Shown: positions 1 through 13,062 of the stretch, one piece after another | Layout: every line of letters begins with the position of its first letter | Numbering within the stretch: position 1 is the stretch's first letter | Assembly: GCA_011799875.1 (NCBI GenBank) | Contig: CM022300.1 | Coordinates: forward strand, 236,480,807 to 236,544,806 | Reading direction: 5' to 3' | DNA: 64,000 nucleotides | Origin: Thinopyrum elongatum | Taxonomy: Eukaryota; Streptophyta; Magnoliopsida; Poales; Poaceae | The notes under the pieces: generated by a model | Database searches by the model: none | Seen by the model: the letters and a program-made list of their open reading frames with translations, nothing else | Told to the model about the DNA's origin: nothing | Made by a program: the position numbers and the translations under genes

Positions 1-2708
1 AACACCAGATTGCATAACTAGAAAGTTTTGGGAGTTCTTAGGTGGGAATTCAAGAAGTTACCCAGGATTTCCTTCCGACAGATATATGATTTGAGATTGG
101 GGTCCAACGTCTAGTGGTTCATTTTTCACGGTTGATTTACAGTGGCCGCGAGGCGTCTTAAAGAATCCTTGGCTATGCTGATTCGGGGACGTCTCATTTG
201 TCATTCATGATGTCCGCTGTACATCGTGGCCGTGGGGCCTCATCGCGAACACTTTTTGGGCAAAATCTCTATCATATGTTTGTTCCGGCTTATTCTGCAA
301 GCCAAATCCTTTGTTTTGCTTTGAGTTGTGGTATTCGAGTTGCTTCAATGTCATGTGTTGATTCCATACCTTTTCCTAAGCTGTGTTCTCATATTTCTAT
401 GTGAATACTAATCCTTCTTTATCATCGAGATTGTCATGTCAATTCTTTTCAACCGGTGCGCTTCTCTTCAAGTTATTCCATACGGGCACCATTGAGAAGC
501 CTGAGGATTTGTCCGTTCCATCCGTCCCAAGTTGTCTTTATTTTTTCACCCTCCCACCCTTCTTCTTCAAGAAGTCAGATCCTTAATCATGTATCCTTTT
601 ATTCGTGTGAAGTTTCATCATCCTTTTCTTCCAAGTTTCATCCGGCGATTTGAAGATGCTCAGGAGTTTCAAGTTCATCATTCTTCATTCTCTTTTTCTT
701 CTCCGGTGGACTAAATTCAAGCTTTCGGTATTCATCATTTCACCTTCTTCAATTCACATGATTTCCATGTTGGAAGTTCTTATCCAAGCCTCTCTTGTTT
801 ATTCACCTCTCTCTATTCATATCCGGAGCGTGGAAGATATCTCAGAAGTCTTGTGTTTCCATTCTTATTCCGTTCAAGTTAGTTCGAGTTTGTTATCTCA
901 TTCAAGCCAATTAAATTCAACCAGCGCAATCTGTCTTTAAAAATTGTTTCGACGGTGTTTCTTTTGAGTGGGTCCATAACCCACAGGTCTTTTCCCAGGA
1001 TCTTACCTGACTCTTCTAAATTTATCCGGAGTGATTCTCAAATTCTTTTCAAAGTTTGACGTAAGAATGAATTATCATCAGTCATATGCCTTCTCCAAGG
1101 TTGGTTTCAAATTCTTTTCATCGTTGGTTCAACCTTTCAATTCTTCATTCCGGAGTGCCTCAACAATTTTGGTGGTGTTCCTCGTCGTCATTCTCAGCAT
1201 TAAGACTGAAGAAGAAGTTTCTCCTAAATCTTGGTCCGTTCTCTTGAAGATTCATGGTTCTAGCTTCATGCCATCCTCATAATTACTCCGATCATCAAGA
1301 ACTCTTTTCATACCCATCCAAAGCATTTCATGAGTTCTTTCCATTCTTGATTCTCCTGAAGCCATCATTTCAGAAGAATTCTTCATTCTCAACTTTCAGC
1401 TCCGTTCTCCAATTCTTCCGGTGCATCGTTCAAGTACTCTTTAGTCAGCTTATGATCCCTTCGTTCTCTTGTATCTAAATTCTCTCAAGTATCTTCGTTC
1501 ATTCTCTAATTCTTCCCGGTGATTCGTTCTATTTTCTTCAACCGTTTTCAATTTTTATGGTGGTCCATTCAAGATTCCTCTTCTCTTGGTATCATATCAA
1601 TTCATTCATTCTTTCCTAAAGCCTACCGGTGGATCGTTGAAGACCTTCCTCAAGTTTGCGCTATATCTCTCTTAATCCTTTCAATGAAATAAGTGGCATG
1701 CCAATCTATTGCTTGTCATAAATTTAAGTTGATGAAGGGCAAGCACGACATAATTCTTATTCTTATTCCATCGAGGTGATTTAATTCCTTCTTCCGGAGT
1801 TTGTTCAAGACAAAGAAATTCTCGATCCCGATTTTTTCATCTTTCTTTCTCGGAGTTCAAAGTGTTCTCATTATATCGCCACGAAGCTCCATCTAAATCA
1901 TGGCAAGGCTTCAAATCTTATTCGCTTCAACATTCAGTTCTTTCTATTATCTGTTCCTATCCGGAGTTTTTCATGGTGGCTCTACTTGGTGGTTCATCAA
2001 AGATTTAATTCATTCTTGAAGTGTTTCTTCTAGATTCTTGTTGGAGGAGCTCAAGTATTCTTCTTCTTGCATTTAGAAGTGCAATTCATTCTCCATTATC
2101 TTTTGAAGTGGAGTTTTGCATCACTTCGTTCCTCTCAACAAATCAATCATTTGGTAGTGGCAGAATGTCACATCAAGTTTTGAGACGTTTTCCATAAGCC
2201 CACAACAAGCATATTCTTTTCGTTGTGGATTTTTCAACAACTCTGTTCAATCCTTCTGTGTAAGGATGCTTTTCAAGTTCAATTGTGGTAGAAGTTGTCA
2301 TTTCCTTCTTCGTTCTTTTCTTCCCAACGATCTACCTATCTTTCATTCGTTATGGAGGCATTGATGCTTTCTTCGAAGTATCATCTCATTTTGAGTCTTT
2401 TCTACCAGGAGTGTTGTCCAAATTCTTTCGTTCTTATCCCTTGTCTACCTCGTTTTAACCGGAGTGTTTTTGAAATCTATCTTGTCCCTTGAGCTCTTGG
2501 TTCTCATTGTCCTCCTTGTTCCTCTTTTCTAATGGGGTGTTTTCATTCACGTTCATCTCTGTTATATTCTTTCTTTCAAGTTGTTCAACCTCTCAATGTT
2601 CGTGGTTTCACTCGTTTGTCGAAGAAGCAATTTAGTATTACCTCTTCTCTTCCTTCTGTTTGTCATCCCTAGATCTCGGGGAGAGATCTCTTGTAAGTGG
2701 GGGAGAGT
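1..2708 (+). mobile_element. 3' internal region of a gypsy-type element (RLG-1), non-coding
   Basis: This is strongly pyrimidine-rich sequence (TTC/CTT runs) with no open frame longer than about 100 codons and no recognisable gag or pol motif. It ends in a purine tract (GTAAGTGGGGGAGAG, about 2694-2708) directly before the TG of the LTR at 2709, which is the layout of a polypurine tract next to a 3' LTR. I read it as the untranslated 3' part of a + strand element whose remainder lies left of the window. Short CCGGAG or CCGGTG words recur roughly every 100-150 bp. Confidence 0.6.
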
Positions 2709-3100
2709 TGTAACGACCCGAGACTGACGCTCCAGATGCCTTCCATGTTTTGCGTGTCAGCTGTGTTAATTATTTGTTTGTTGCATTCATCATGCCATCA
2801 TTTGCATCGCATCCGCATGTTTTTCATAAAACTCGTAGTCGTTCATAGTTGCCACTTCTCTCTTTGTCTCCGTTAACCTTTTGTCAAGGCCCCTTGTCTT
2901 CGTCGACCTCTCTCGGACCCCTTCGCAACCATGTCCGAAATTGCCCCGAACCCGAACCGGGCTGTCGTTACCGATGGGTTCGGATCATCTGCGAACATCC
3001 CCTAAAAATCTTCGGTTTCTTCTTTGGACTCCCCTAGCCTTTACTCTCGACCGCCCAATCTAAATCGGAGGGTCCAAATAACCCAACCCAAACCCACCTG

Positions 3101-3109
3101 CTATATATA
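3101..3109 (+). promoter_or_regulatory. TATA box in the RLG-1 LTR
   Basis: CTATATATAG lies about 390 bp inside the LTR, immediately upstream of the GC-rich leader-like part. This is the expected place for the U3 promoter of an LTR retrotransposon. Confidence 0.5.
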
Positions 3110-4277
3110 GCAGATGAACCCTAACCAAATCAGTCTAAACCTAGATCCTACCCTATTCCCCTCCTTGCGCCGCCACCCACACTCCCTTGTTCCTCGGGAT
3201 CCATCCCCTATCCCGCAGCCACCGCCACCTCCCTCTTTGTTTTCCGCGCCGCCCCAGCTGCCTCTTGCCACCTCGCAGCACCAGTTCCACCATCCTCACC
3301 GCGATCCGATCCGTTGAATCAGGATCCAATGACAGCCAGCGGCCCCAGCCTCGCACGCCTCCACCTCCCGCAGCGCTCGATCCGATCTGGATCGAGGCGG
3401 CCGCCTCCACCCGAGAGCCTCTCTCAACCCCATGCGCCACCACCGGCCGGCTACCTCGCCGGAGCTGCACCTGCGCCGCCGCCGACGACCGCCTCCTCCC
3501 AGGTCACCCGCACATCTTACCCAGTGCTCCATTGCTTCTCTTCTCTCTCCCTAACCTCTCGCTCTCTCTCTATTTCATGCCATGGACGCCGCCCTACAGG
3601 AGCTTCATCCGCCTCCCTCCACCTTGCATGTGACCTGCTCTGCACCGGATCCGGTTCCGACGCCCCATCCCCGACCTACTCATTCGACTCCTCGCCGGAT
3701 CCGGTGGGTCCTCGTCGCTGCGCCAAGTCCTCTGCAACGGTAGTTCCATCCCCTGCCTCACCCTGCGCATGCCTCCTGCCGCAAGACCCTGCCGCCATGG
3801 ATGGCTGAGCCCAGCGCCCGAGCTTCGTCCGCCGCCGGACGACTCGATCCGCCCGTTTCGGCCGGTTCCCGTCGACCCCATCACCAGAACCTCCCGTGTC
3901 GCTGTCTTCTGCTTCGCCATCAACCTGCTGTTGTTCCTGTTCTTCGGTAATGAGCGAGCAACGTGTTGACCCCTGCATCCTTCATCGACCGCATGGGATG
4001 CAAGCCGCCAAGGACCAACGCCGTGCCCTTGGCCCAGCGCGCCTCCTCGCGCCGCTGGCCTGCCTTCTCCACCGACTCGGGCCTTGGCCCATGGTGAGCC
4101 CAGCACCTCTGCCTCTCTCTGATGCACTGTTGGGCCAGTTCAAGTTTCAGCCCGTGAACGTTTTTTTTCCTGGACGAATTTGCTAAATATCCATCGCATG
4201 CATAATTACATAAAACTGCAATTATTTTGCATTGCTCATATTTAATTAACCATGCATCGTATTAAAACAAACCTTAT

Positions 4278-4402
4278 ACTCCCTCCGTCCCAAAATTATT
4301 GTCTTAGATTTGTCTAGATACGGATGTATCTAATACTAAAACGTGACTTGATACATCCGTATTTAGACAAATCTAAGACAAGAATTTTGGGACGGAGGGA
4401 GT
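4278..4402. mobile_element. Stowaway MITE (Tc1/mariner type), 125 bp
   Basis: The terminal inverted repeats start CTCCCTCCGTCCCAAAAT and end with the complement (ATTTTGGGACGGAGGGAG). They are flanked by TA on both sides, and almost the whole element is a palindrome around position 4340. This is the classic Triticeae Stowaway structure. It is a non-coding passenger inside the RLG-1 LTR. Confidence 0.95.
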
Positions 4403-6729
4403 ATGTAACTTGGTCAGATTTTCATCTAGTTTCATTATTTGCAACTCTCATCCATGTTAAAAATGTTTAAATTGTTGTTTGCTTTAATTTGCTTAAATGA
4501 CATGTTAAAATGGTTTATTTCATAACTAATTAACCGTAGCTCCGAATTAAATGTTCTTTATATGTAAATGGGGTGGGAAAAATACATAGATTAACATGGT
4601 GCACTTATTTTGCATCTTTAACAACTCTAAAATATGGTTTAGGGTAGAACAGTAGCAAATTCGAAATGTGCATATGGGGATTTTTCCGGAATTGTTGTTT
4701 GTTGTTTCCGGCCTCATTTAAACTTGCCTAACTAGGTAGTTTACTTATGCTTCACCTCTTGCCATGTTAACTAATATTTAATATTGTTGAGTAGCATAAA
4801 TGAGGGTGAACTAAATATTTGAATGTGGTGTTTCGTCAATATGCAACTCGTTGCATATTGAGCTCCACTTAATTTGTAGTAATGTTTGTTGCACTTTTCC
4901 ATGTCATGACTCATTAAACCAGACATGCATCATACTCGGTTGCGCATCATGCCATGTTTATGCTTGTTGGTTTACCATGTTGTTTGCTTCTTTCCGGATG
5001 TGCTTCTTCTCGATAGTTCCAGGTTACGTTGCCATTGTGAGGATTCGTTCGACTATGCCCGCTTGTCTTCTTCATGGATTCGGTCTTCTTCCTAGCGGGA
5101 TTTCAGGCAAGATGATCATTACCCTGGATACCACTACTATCTTTGCTTTGCTAGTTGTCTCGATGCTATCGCTATGTCGCGCTACCTACCACTTGTTTAT
5201 CAAGCCTCCCAAATTGCCATGATAAGCCTCTAACCTTTACACCATCCCAACAAACCGTTGTTTGGCTATGCTACCGCTTTGCTCAGCCCCTCTTATAGCG
5301 TTGCTAGTTGCAGGTGCAGTTGCAAATTGTTCCATGTTGGGACATGGATATCATGGGATATCACAATATCTCTTATTTAATTAATGCACATATATACTTG
5401 GTAAAGAGTGAAGGCTTGGCCTTTTGCTTGGTGTTTTGTTCCACTCTTGCCGCCTTAGTTTCCGTCATACCGGTGTTATGTTCCTTGATTTTGCATTCCT
5501 AACACGGTAGGGGTTTATGGGCCCCCCTTGACAGTTAGCTTTGAATAAAACTCTTCCAGCAAGGCCCAACTTTGGTTTTACCATTTGCCTAATAACAACT
5601 AAAACTTGCATAGGGACCGGCTAGCACCCGAGGATTCTTAATCAACAACCCGGGCCAGTGCTCCTCATGAGTGTTGGTCCAAACTGGGTAGACTGCGGGG
5701 CCACAACGGGGAAACTCGAGGATTGGTTTTACTCGTAGGATGCCCCATCCGATTGTGGCCTGAGACGAGATACGCGCGGCTCCTATCAGGGTGTCGGCAT
5801 GTCGGGAGGTCTTGCTGGTTTTTTTTTACCATTGTCGAAATGCCTTATGAACCGGGATTCCGAGCTTGATCGGGTTGTCCCGGGAGGAGGATTTTCCTCC
5901 GTTGATCGTGAGAGTTTGTGATGGACTAAGTTGGGACACCCCTGCATGGTTTGATCTTTCGAAAGCCGTGCCCGCGGTTATGTGGCAGATGGGAATTTTT
6001 AATATCCGGTTGTAGAGAACTTGACACCAGATACGAATTAAAATACACCAACCGTGTGTGTAACCGTGACCGTCTCTTTTCGAGTGAGTTCGAGAAGAGA
6101 ACACGGTGGGGTTATGTTTGACTCGTAAGTAGTTCAGGATCACTTCTTGATCATTACTAGTTTGCGACCGTATGCGTAGTTACTCTTCTTACTCGGGTAC
6201 TCGTAAGCTAGCCACCATACAATGCTTAGTGCTTGCTGCATCCTCACCACTTATCCATTCCATACCCATTAAGCTTTGCTAGTCTTGATACCCATGGTAA
6301 TGGGATTGCTGAGTCCTCGTGGCTCACAGATTACTACAACAACAGTTGCAGGTACAGGTAATGCGATGATTTGACGTGAGAGCGATGCTTGCTTGTTTGG
6401 AGTTCTTCTTCTGCTTCTTCTTTTTTGATCAAGGGATAGGTTCCGGGTCGGGAGCCTGGGATTAGCAGGGTGGATGTCGTTCTTCTTTTTTGTTTGGTTT
6501 CATCTGTAGTCGGATCCTGCTCTTCTGTATGATGATTGCTATGTATTGATGAACTGTTGTATTCATGTTGTAGCTTGTGGCGAGTGTAAGCATTTATCTG
6601 GTATTCTCGTCTATTTCAGTAAATGGTATGTTGTAATGATATCCACCTTGCTATGCGCTCGAAATGCGATTGTACCCCAATCATGAATTCATCACGTGAT
6701 TTGGATAGAATCGCATCTTGGGCGCTACA

Positions 6730-7080
6730 AGGAATCACCCTCCGTAGACCGTGACCGATTAACTACACTACAAAGATCTCATCAGAAGTGCTATATGAGG
6801 TATCACCCTTGGCACTCGATAGTAACCCTGAAGTGTCGTACAACTAAGGGGGTGTGATGTGATGTGTCGGGCTCTGGACATCGATCACGTTGATCGAGTC
6901 ATCGATCAAAAAGCGAGGGCAACTGGGACAAGGTGAGGGGTCACTGGTGGATCACTAACCAACCTATACTAAGAAAATAGGATAAAGCAGGTTACAAAAG
7001 TGGGCTATGCATTAGAATAGGAGTAATCAATTACAGTAGAAAAATCTAATGCAAGCATGAGAGAGAATGGAATGGGCGAT
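6730..7080 (-). mobile_element. Fragment of an older minus-strand gypsy LTR (left piece)
   Basis: This 351-bp segment lies between the end of the RLG-1 LTR and the start of element A, and it has no ORF. It is continuous with the segment at 19057 once element A and one gcgat duplication are removed. I therefore read both as parts of one minus-strand LTR that begins at 21433 and is cut here by RLG-1. Confidence 0.65.
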
Positions 7081-8439
7081 TGATACGTCTCCAATGTATC
7101 TATAATTTATGAAGTATTCATGCCATGTTTACAACAATTTTATATGGTTTTGGCATGATTTGATTGGAACTAACCCGTACTAATGCTGTTTTCAGCAGAA
7201 CTACCGTGGTGTCGTTTTTATGTGCAAAAATAAAAGTTCTCGGAATGGGCTGAAAATTTACGGTGATTTTTTATGGGCCAAAAGAGACCCCCGAAGAACC
7301 GGGGCTGGACCAGAAGAGTCCTGAGGAGTCCACAAGCCAGGGGGGCGCCGTACCCCCCTGGGCGCGCCTTGAGGGCTTGTGGGCCCCTCAGGCACCTCCT
7401 TGACTTGTTTCCGATGCCAAAAATTATTATAAATATAGAAACCTCCGAAAAGAACCCTAGATTGGAAGTTCCGCCACCGCAAGCCTCTGTAGCCACGAAA
7501 AACCAATCGGGAGCCCATTCCGGCACCCTGCCGGAGGGGGAAACCATCACTGGTGGCCATCTTCATCATCCCAGCGGTCTCCATAATGAGGAGGGAGTAG
7601 TTCACCCTCGGGGCTGAGGGTATGTACTAGTAGCTATGTGTTTTATCTCTCTCTGTCGTGTTCTTGATTTGGCACGATCTTGATGTACCGCGAGCTTTGT
7701 TACTATAGTTGGATCATATGGTGTTTCTCCCCCTCTATCTTCTTGTGATGAATTGAGTCTTGCTCTTTGAGGTTTTGTTATGTTGGATTGAGTATTGGAT
7801 TTGAGAACACTTGATGTATGTCTTGCGATGGGATATCTGTGGTGACAATGGGATGTTCTATTGATTCACTTGATGTATGTTTTGGCACTCAACTCGCGGA
7901 TTCCCGAGGTGACATTGGGGTAATCTATGCATAAGGGTTGATGCATGTTTTTGTCCTACGTTCTCCGATAGAAACTTTGGAGTGATTCTTTGTTGCACAT
8001 TGAGGGATTGTTATATGATCCAATTATGTTATCATTGTTGAGAGAATTTGCATTAGTGAAAGTATGAACCCTAGGCCTTGTTTTCAAGCATTGCAATACT
8101 ATTTTTGCTCACTTTTGTTACTAGTTACCTTGCTGTTTTTATATTTTCATATTACAAAAACCTATATCTACCATCCATATTACACTTGTATCACCATCTC
8201 TTTGCCGAACTAGTGCACCTATACAATTTACCATTGTATTGGGTGTGTTGGGGACACAAGAGACTCTTTGTTATTTGGTTGCAGGGTTGTTTGAGAGAGA
8301 CCATCTTCATCCTACGCCTCCCACGGATTGATAAACTGTAGGTCATACAGTTGAGGGAAATTTGCTACTGTCCTACAAAACTCTGTGCTTGGAGGCCCAA
8401 CACGAGTCTACAAGAAGAAAGGTTGCGTAGTAGACATCA
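7081..8439 (+). repeat. 5' LTR of element A, 1359 bp
   Basis: TG...CA termini, flanked on the left by target duplication gcgat. It matches the split 3' LTR over its full length. Many short frames around 7220-7620 on both strands recur in the 3' LTR and are repeat sequence, not genes. Confidence 0.9.
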
Positions 8440-8449
8440 AGCTCTTTTC

Positions 8450-8467
8450 TGGCGCCGTTGCCGGGGA
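8450..8467 (+). other. Primer binding site complementary to tRNA-Asp
   Basis: TGGCGCCGTTGCCGGGGA lies 10 nt after the 5' LTR end. It is complementary to the 3' end of plant tRNA-Asp(GUC) including CCA, from my knowledge of that tRNA. It would prime minus-strand cDNA synthesis. Confidence 0.85.
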
Positions 8468-8563
8468 GGTGAGTGCTTGAAGGTATATCTTTAGATCTTG
8501 CAATTGAATCTTTTAGTTTCTTGTTTATCACTAGTTTAGTCTATAAAAGAAAACTACAAAAAA

Positions 8564-9571
8564 ATGGAATTGAGGTTGCCTCATATTATTCATCTTTATA
8601 ATGTCTTTCGTGAAAATGATGGAAAGGAAAATTGTGCTCAAGTGTTAGAAGAAGAAGTCAATAAAATGTTTGGCATAAAATATTTGAATGATGAGCATGA
8701 TTGCAATGTTGTTAGTATGAATTCTTTGAATATCCATGATGCTAATGATATGCAAAGCCATAAGCTTGGGGATGCTATATTTGATGAAGATGGTATTTTT
8801 AGTCCCCCAAGTTTAGATGAGAAAATTTATTATGATGATAGCATGCCTCCTATTTATGATGATTATATTGATGAAAGTGGGTTTGGAAGATTGTCAACTC
8901 TAGGTAATGATCCCACTATTTTGGAGGGTGTTGAATCTTTTCACAATATTGATAAAAGTGGATTTGGAGAGGTCATGACTTTATTTAGTGATGAATCCAC
9001 TATTTTGGAAGAGGTTCCAATTGATTATGAGAACAAAGTTGCTATCTATGATGATTATTGTGATGACATGTATGCTATAAAGAATAATGATAACCATGAA
9101 ACTTGTCATCATGATTTTTATTTTCAATTGGATTATGCCTCACATGATAGTTATTTTGTTGAGTTTGCTCCCACTACTATTCATGAGAATAAATTTGCTT
9201 ATGTGGAGAGTAATAAAATTTCTATGCTTATGGATCATGAAAAGAATGCTTTATGTGATAGTTATATTGTTGAATTCATTCATGATGCTACTAAAAATCA
9301 CTATGAGGGCAGAACATATGCTTGTAGGTATTGCAATAATATCAAGTTTCCTCTCTATGTGTTGAAAGTTTTGAAGTTGTACTTGTTTAGCTTTCCTATG
9401 CTAGTTGATTCTTTTTCCCACAAATTATTTGCTCACAAAACCCCTATGCATAGGAAGTGGGTTATGCTTAAATGTGCTAGTCATATTCTTCATGATGCTC
9501 CCATTATGTTTCAATTCTTATCTTTTATGCGAGCATCATTGAAATCATCATGCCTAGCTAAAAGGCATTAA
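8564..9571 (+). CDS. Element A internal ORF, 335 aa, unknown function
   Basis: This is a single uninterrupted frame 100 bp after the primer site, where gag would normally start. The predicted protein is acidic, rich in Asp, Glu, Asn, Tyr and Met, with no CCHC knuckle, protease, RT or integrase motif. Residues about 105-153 contain two imperfect copies of a module of the form D-x-SGFG...TL...TILE-x-V. A C-terminal part (residues about 255-335) has Cys-x2-Cys followed by hydrophobic leucine-rich stretches and basic residues, possibly membrane-associated. The ATG at 8564 is preceded by an A-rich run. I recall similar ORFs in other Triticeae non-autonomous elements but assign no function. Survival of the frame in an old element suggests constraint or recent co-option. 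Confidence 0.5.
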   Translation: MELRLPHIIHLYNVFRENDGKENCAQVLEEEVNKMFGIKYLNDEHDCNVVSMNSLNIHDANDMQSHKLGDAIFDEDGIFSPPSLDEKIYYDDSMPPIYDDYIDESGFGRLSTLGNDPTILEGVESFHNIDKSGFGEVMTLFSDESTILEEVPIDYENKVAIYDDYCDDMYAIKNNDNHETCHHDFYFQLDYASHDSYFVEFAPTTIHENKFAYVESNKISMLMDHEKNALCDSYIVEFIHDATKNHYEGRTYACRYCNNIKFPLYVLKVLKLYLFSFPMLVDSFSHKLFAHKTPMHRKWVMLKCASHILHDAPIMFQFLSFMRASLKSSCLAKRH

Positions 9572-12355
9572 AGAAAAGCGCTTGTTGGGAGACAACCCAA
9601 TATTTATACCTACTGTTTTCATGTGTTAACATGATTAAGCTACAGTATTAACCATGTTTTATAGCTTTTGTTTCAATAAAGTGCCAAGTAAAGCCTTTGG
9701 GATAGTGTAGTTGATAGTTGATTTGATTCTGTGCAAAAACAGAAACTTTTACGTCCAGTAACAGAATTGTTAAATTTCTCTGGAACATGGAAAAACTCTG
9801 AATTTTTTACAGAGGATTGATATGCAAATTGTCTACGTTTTCCTAATTTTTAAGAATTTTTCGAGTTACAAAAGTATGATTTCAGTTCAGATCTTCACAG
9901 ACTGTTCTGTTTTTGACAGATTCTGTTTTCATTGTGTTGTTTGCTTATTTTGATGAATCTATGAGTAGTATCGGAGGGTATGAACCATAGAGAAGTTGGA
10001 ATATAGTAGATATTAAACCAATATAAATAAAGAATGAGTTCACAACAGTACCTAAAGTGGTGATTTATTTTATTATACTAACGGATCTTATGAGTTTTCT
10101 GTTGAGTTTTGTGTTGTGAAGTTTTCAAGTTTTGGGTAAAGATTTCATGGACTATGGAATAAAGAGTGGAAAGAGCCTAAGCATGGAGATGCCCAAGGCA
10201 CCGCAAGGTAATATTCAAGGACAACCAAGCATCTAAGCTTGGGGATGCCCCGGATGGCATCCCCTCTTTCGTCTTCAATCCATTGGTAAATTTACTTGAG
10301 GCTATATTTTTATTCACCACATGATATGTGTTTTACTTGGAGCGTCTTGTATGATATGAGTCTTTGCTTTTTATTTTTACACAATCATCCTTGATGGGCA
10401 CACCTTTTTAGAGGGACACACATTAATCGTGAATTTATTAGAATACCCTATGTGCTTCATTTATATCTTTTGAGCTAGGTAGTTGCTCTAGTGCTTCACT
10501 TATATCTTTTTTGAGCACAGCGGTGGTTTTATTTTGAAGAAATTGATGAACTCTCATGCTTCACTTATATTATTTTGAGAGTCTCTAAACATCATGGTAA
10601 TTTTCTTAGGTTATGAATTTAGTCCTACTATGATGGGCATCCAAGAGGGATATAATAAAAACTTTCATATAAAGAGCGTTGAATACTATGAGAAGTTTGA
10701 TTCCTTTCATTTGTTTTGAGATATAAAGATGGTGACATTAAAGTCATGCTAGTGAGTAATTGTGGATTGGTAGAAATACTTGTGTTAAAGTTTGTGATTC
10801 CCGTAGCATGCACGTATGGTGAACTGTTATGTGATGAAGTCGGAGCATGATTTATTTTTTGATTGTCTTCCTTATGAGTGGCGATCGGGGACGAGCGATG
10901 GTCTTTTCGTACCAATCTATCCCCCTAGGAGCATGCATGTAGTACTTTGTTTTGATAGCTAATAAATTTTTGCAATAAGTATGTGAGTTCTTTGTGACTA
11001 ATGTTGAGTCCGTGGATTATACGCACTCTCACCCTTCCACCATTGCTAGCCTCTCTAGTACCACGCAACTTTCGCTGGTGCATTAAACCCACCATATAGC
11101 TTCCTCAAAACAGCCACCATACCTACCTATTATGGCATTTCCATAGCCATTCTGAGATATATTTCCATGCAACTTCCACCGTTCCGTTTATTATGACACA
11201 TAACATCATTGTCATATTGCTTTGCATGATCATGTAGTTGGCATAGTATTTGTGGCTTGGCCATCGTTCATATTTTTTATACATGTCACTCTTGATCATT
11301 GCACATCCCGGTACACCGCCGGAGGCATTCATATAGAGTCATATTTTGTTCTAGTATCGAGTTGCAATTCTTGAGTTGTAAGTAAATAAAAGTGTGATGA
11401 TCATCATTATTAGAGCATTGTCCCATGTGAGGAAAGGATGATGGAAGCTATGATTCCCTCACAAGTTGGGATGAGACTCCGGACTTAAAAAAATAAAAAA
11501 AGAGGCCAAATAGCCCAAAAAAAAGAGGCCAAAGAGGCCAAACAAAAAAAATGAGAGAAAAAGGGAGAAGGGACAATGTTACTATCCTTTTTCCACACTT
11601 GTGCTTCAAAGTAGCACCATGTTCTTCATGATAGAGAGTCTCCTATTTTGTCACTTTCATATACTAGTGTGAATTTTTCATTATAGAACTTGGCTTGTAT
11701 ATTCCAATGATGGGCTTCCTCAAATTTCCCTAGGTCTTCGTGAGCAAGCAAGTTGGATGCACACCCACTTAGTTTCTTTTTGAGCTTTCATACACTTATA
11801 GCTCTAGTGCGTCCGTTGCATGGCAATCCCTACTCACTTGCATCGATATCAATCGATGGGCATCTCCATAGCCCATTAATTTGCCTAGTTTATGTGAGAC
11901 TTTCTCCTTTTTGTCTTCTCCTCACAACCTCCACCATACTCTATTCCACTTCTAGTGCTATATCCATGGCTCACGCTCATGTATTGCGTGAAAGTTGAAA
12001 AAGCTTGAGAACATTAAAAGTATGAAACAATTGCTTGGCTTGTCATCGGGGTTGTGCATGATGAAATATTTTGTGTGATGAAGATAGAGCATAGCCAGAC
12101 TATATGATTTTGTAGGGATAACTTTCTTTGGCCATGTTATTTTGAGAAGACATGATTGCTTTATTAGTATGCTTGAAGTATTATTGTTTTTATGTCAATA
12201 TTAAACTTTTGTTTTGAATCTTATGGATCTGAACATTCATGCCACAATAAATAAGATTACCTTGATAAATATATTAGGTAGCATTCACACTTCATAAATT
12301 CTTTCTTTTATCATTTACCTACTCGAGGACGAGCAGGAATTAAGCTTGGGGATGC
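9572..12355 (+). mobile_element. Element A 3' internal non-coding region with polypurine tract
   Basis: I find no supported gene here. The stretch contains two copies of AGCTTGGGGATGC-like sequence (about 10180-10260) and a third directly before the 3' LTR (12341-12355), the last acting as the polypurine tract. A-rich low-complexity sequence with AGGCCAAA repeats lies at about 11487-11570. Short frames on either strand show no domain. Confidence 0.6.
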
Positions 12356-13062
12356 TGATACGTCTCCAACGTATCTATAATTTATGAAGTATGCATGCCA
12401 TGTTTACAACAATTTTATATGGTTTTGGCATGATTTGATTGGAACTAACCCGAACGAACGTTGTTTTCAGCAGAACTACCGTGGTGTCGTTTTTTGTGCA
12501 GAAATAAAAGTTCTTGGAAAGGGCTGAAAATTTACGGTGATTTTTTTAGGACCAAAAGAGACCCCTGAAGCACCGAAGCTGGACCAGAAGAGTCCCGAGG
12601 AGTCCACAAGCCAGGGGCGCGCCCTAACCCCCTAGGCGCGCCTTGAGGGCTTGTGGGCCCCTCAGGCACCTCCTTGGCTTGTTTTCGACGCCAAAAATTC
12701 TTATAAATATAGAAACCTCCGAAAAGAACCCTAGAACGGAAGTTCCGCCACCGCAAGCCTCTGTAGCCACAAAAAACCAATCGGGAGCCCGTTCCGGCAC
12801 CCTGCCGGAGGGGGAAACCATCACCGGTGGCCATCTTCATCATCCCGGCGGTCTCCATGACGAGGAGGGAGTAGTTCACCCTTGGGGCTGAGGGTATGTA
12901 CCAGTAGCTATGTGTTTGATCTCTCTCTCTCTCTCTCGTGTTCTTGATTTGGCACGATGTTGATGTACCGCGAGCTTTGTTACTATAGTTGGATCATATG
13001 GTGTTTCTCCCCCTCTATCTTCTTGTGATGAATTGAGTCTTGCTCTTTGAGGTTTCATTATG
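12356..13062 (+). repeat. 3' LTR of element A, first part
   Basis: Starts TGATACGTCTCC after a GGGGATGC tract and matches the 5' LTR from its first base until the Mutator-like insertion. The remainder of the same LTR is at 18400-19056. Confidence 0.9.

Larger units (their letters stand above)
2709..6729 (+). repeat. 3' LTR of RLG-1, about 4.0 kb
   Basis: The LTR starts TGTAACG after a polypurine tract and ends CGCTACA, giving imperfect inverted termini. The body has a GC-rich, proline-codon-rich stretch (about 3180-4130) just after a TATA box, then AT-rich sequence holding a Stowaway MITE, then a more ordinary stretch to the end. The many short overlapping frames in the GC-rich part on both strands are compositional and I do not call them genes. 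The other LTR is outside the window, so the boundary rests on termini only. It interrupts an older minus-strand LTR that resumes at 6730. Confidence 0.7.

Noticed and set aside
3153..4186. Several overlapping 90-180-codon frames on both strands
   Set aside because: They lie in the GC-rich part of an LTR, overlap each other in several frames, and are Pro/Arg/Ser-rich without domains. This is compositional, not coding.
7218..7617. 115-codon frames repeated at 12532-12891
   Set aside because: These are the two LTR copies of element A. Repetition reflects the LTR, not a duplicated gene.
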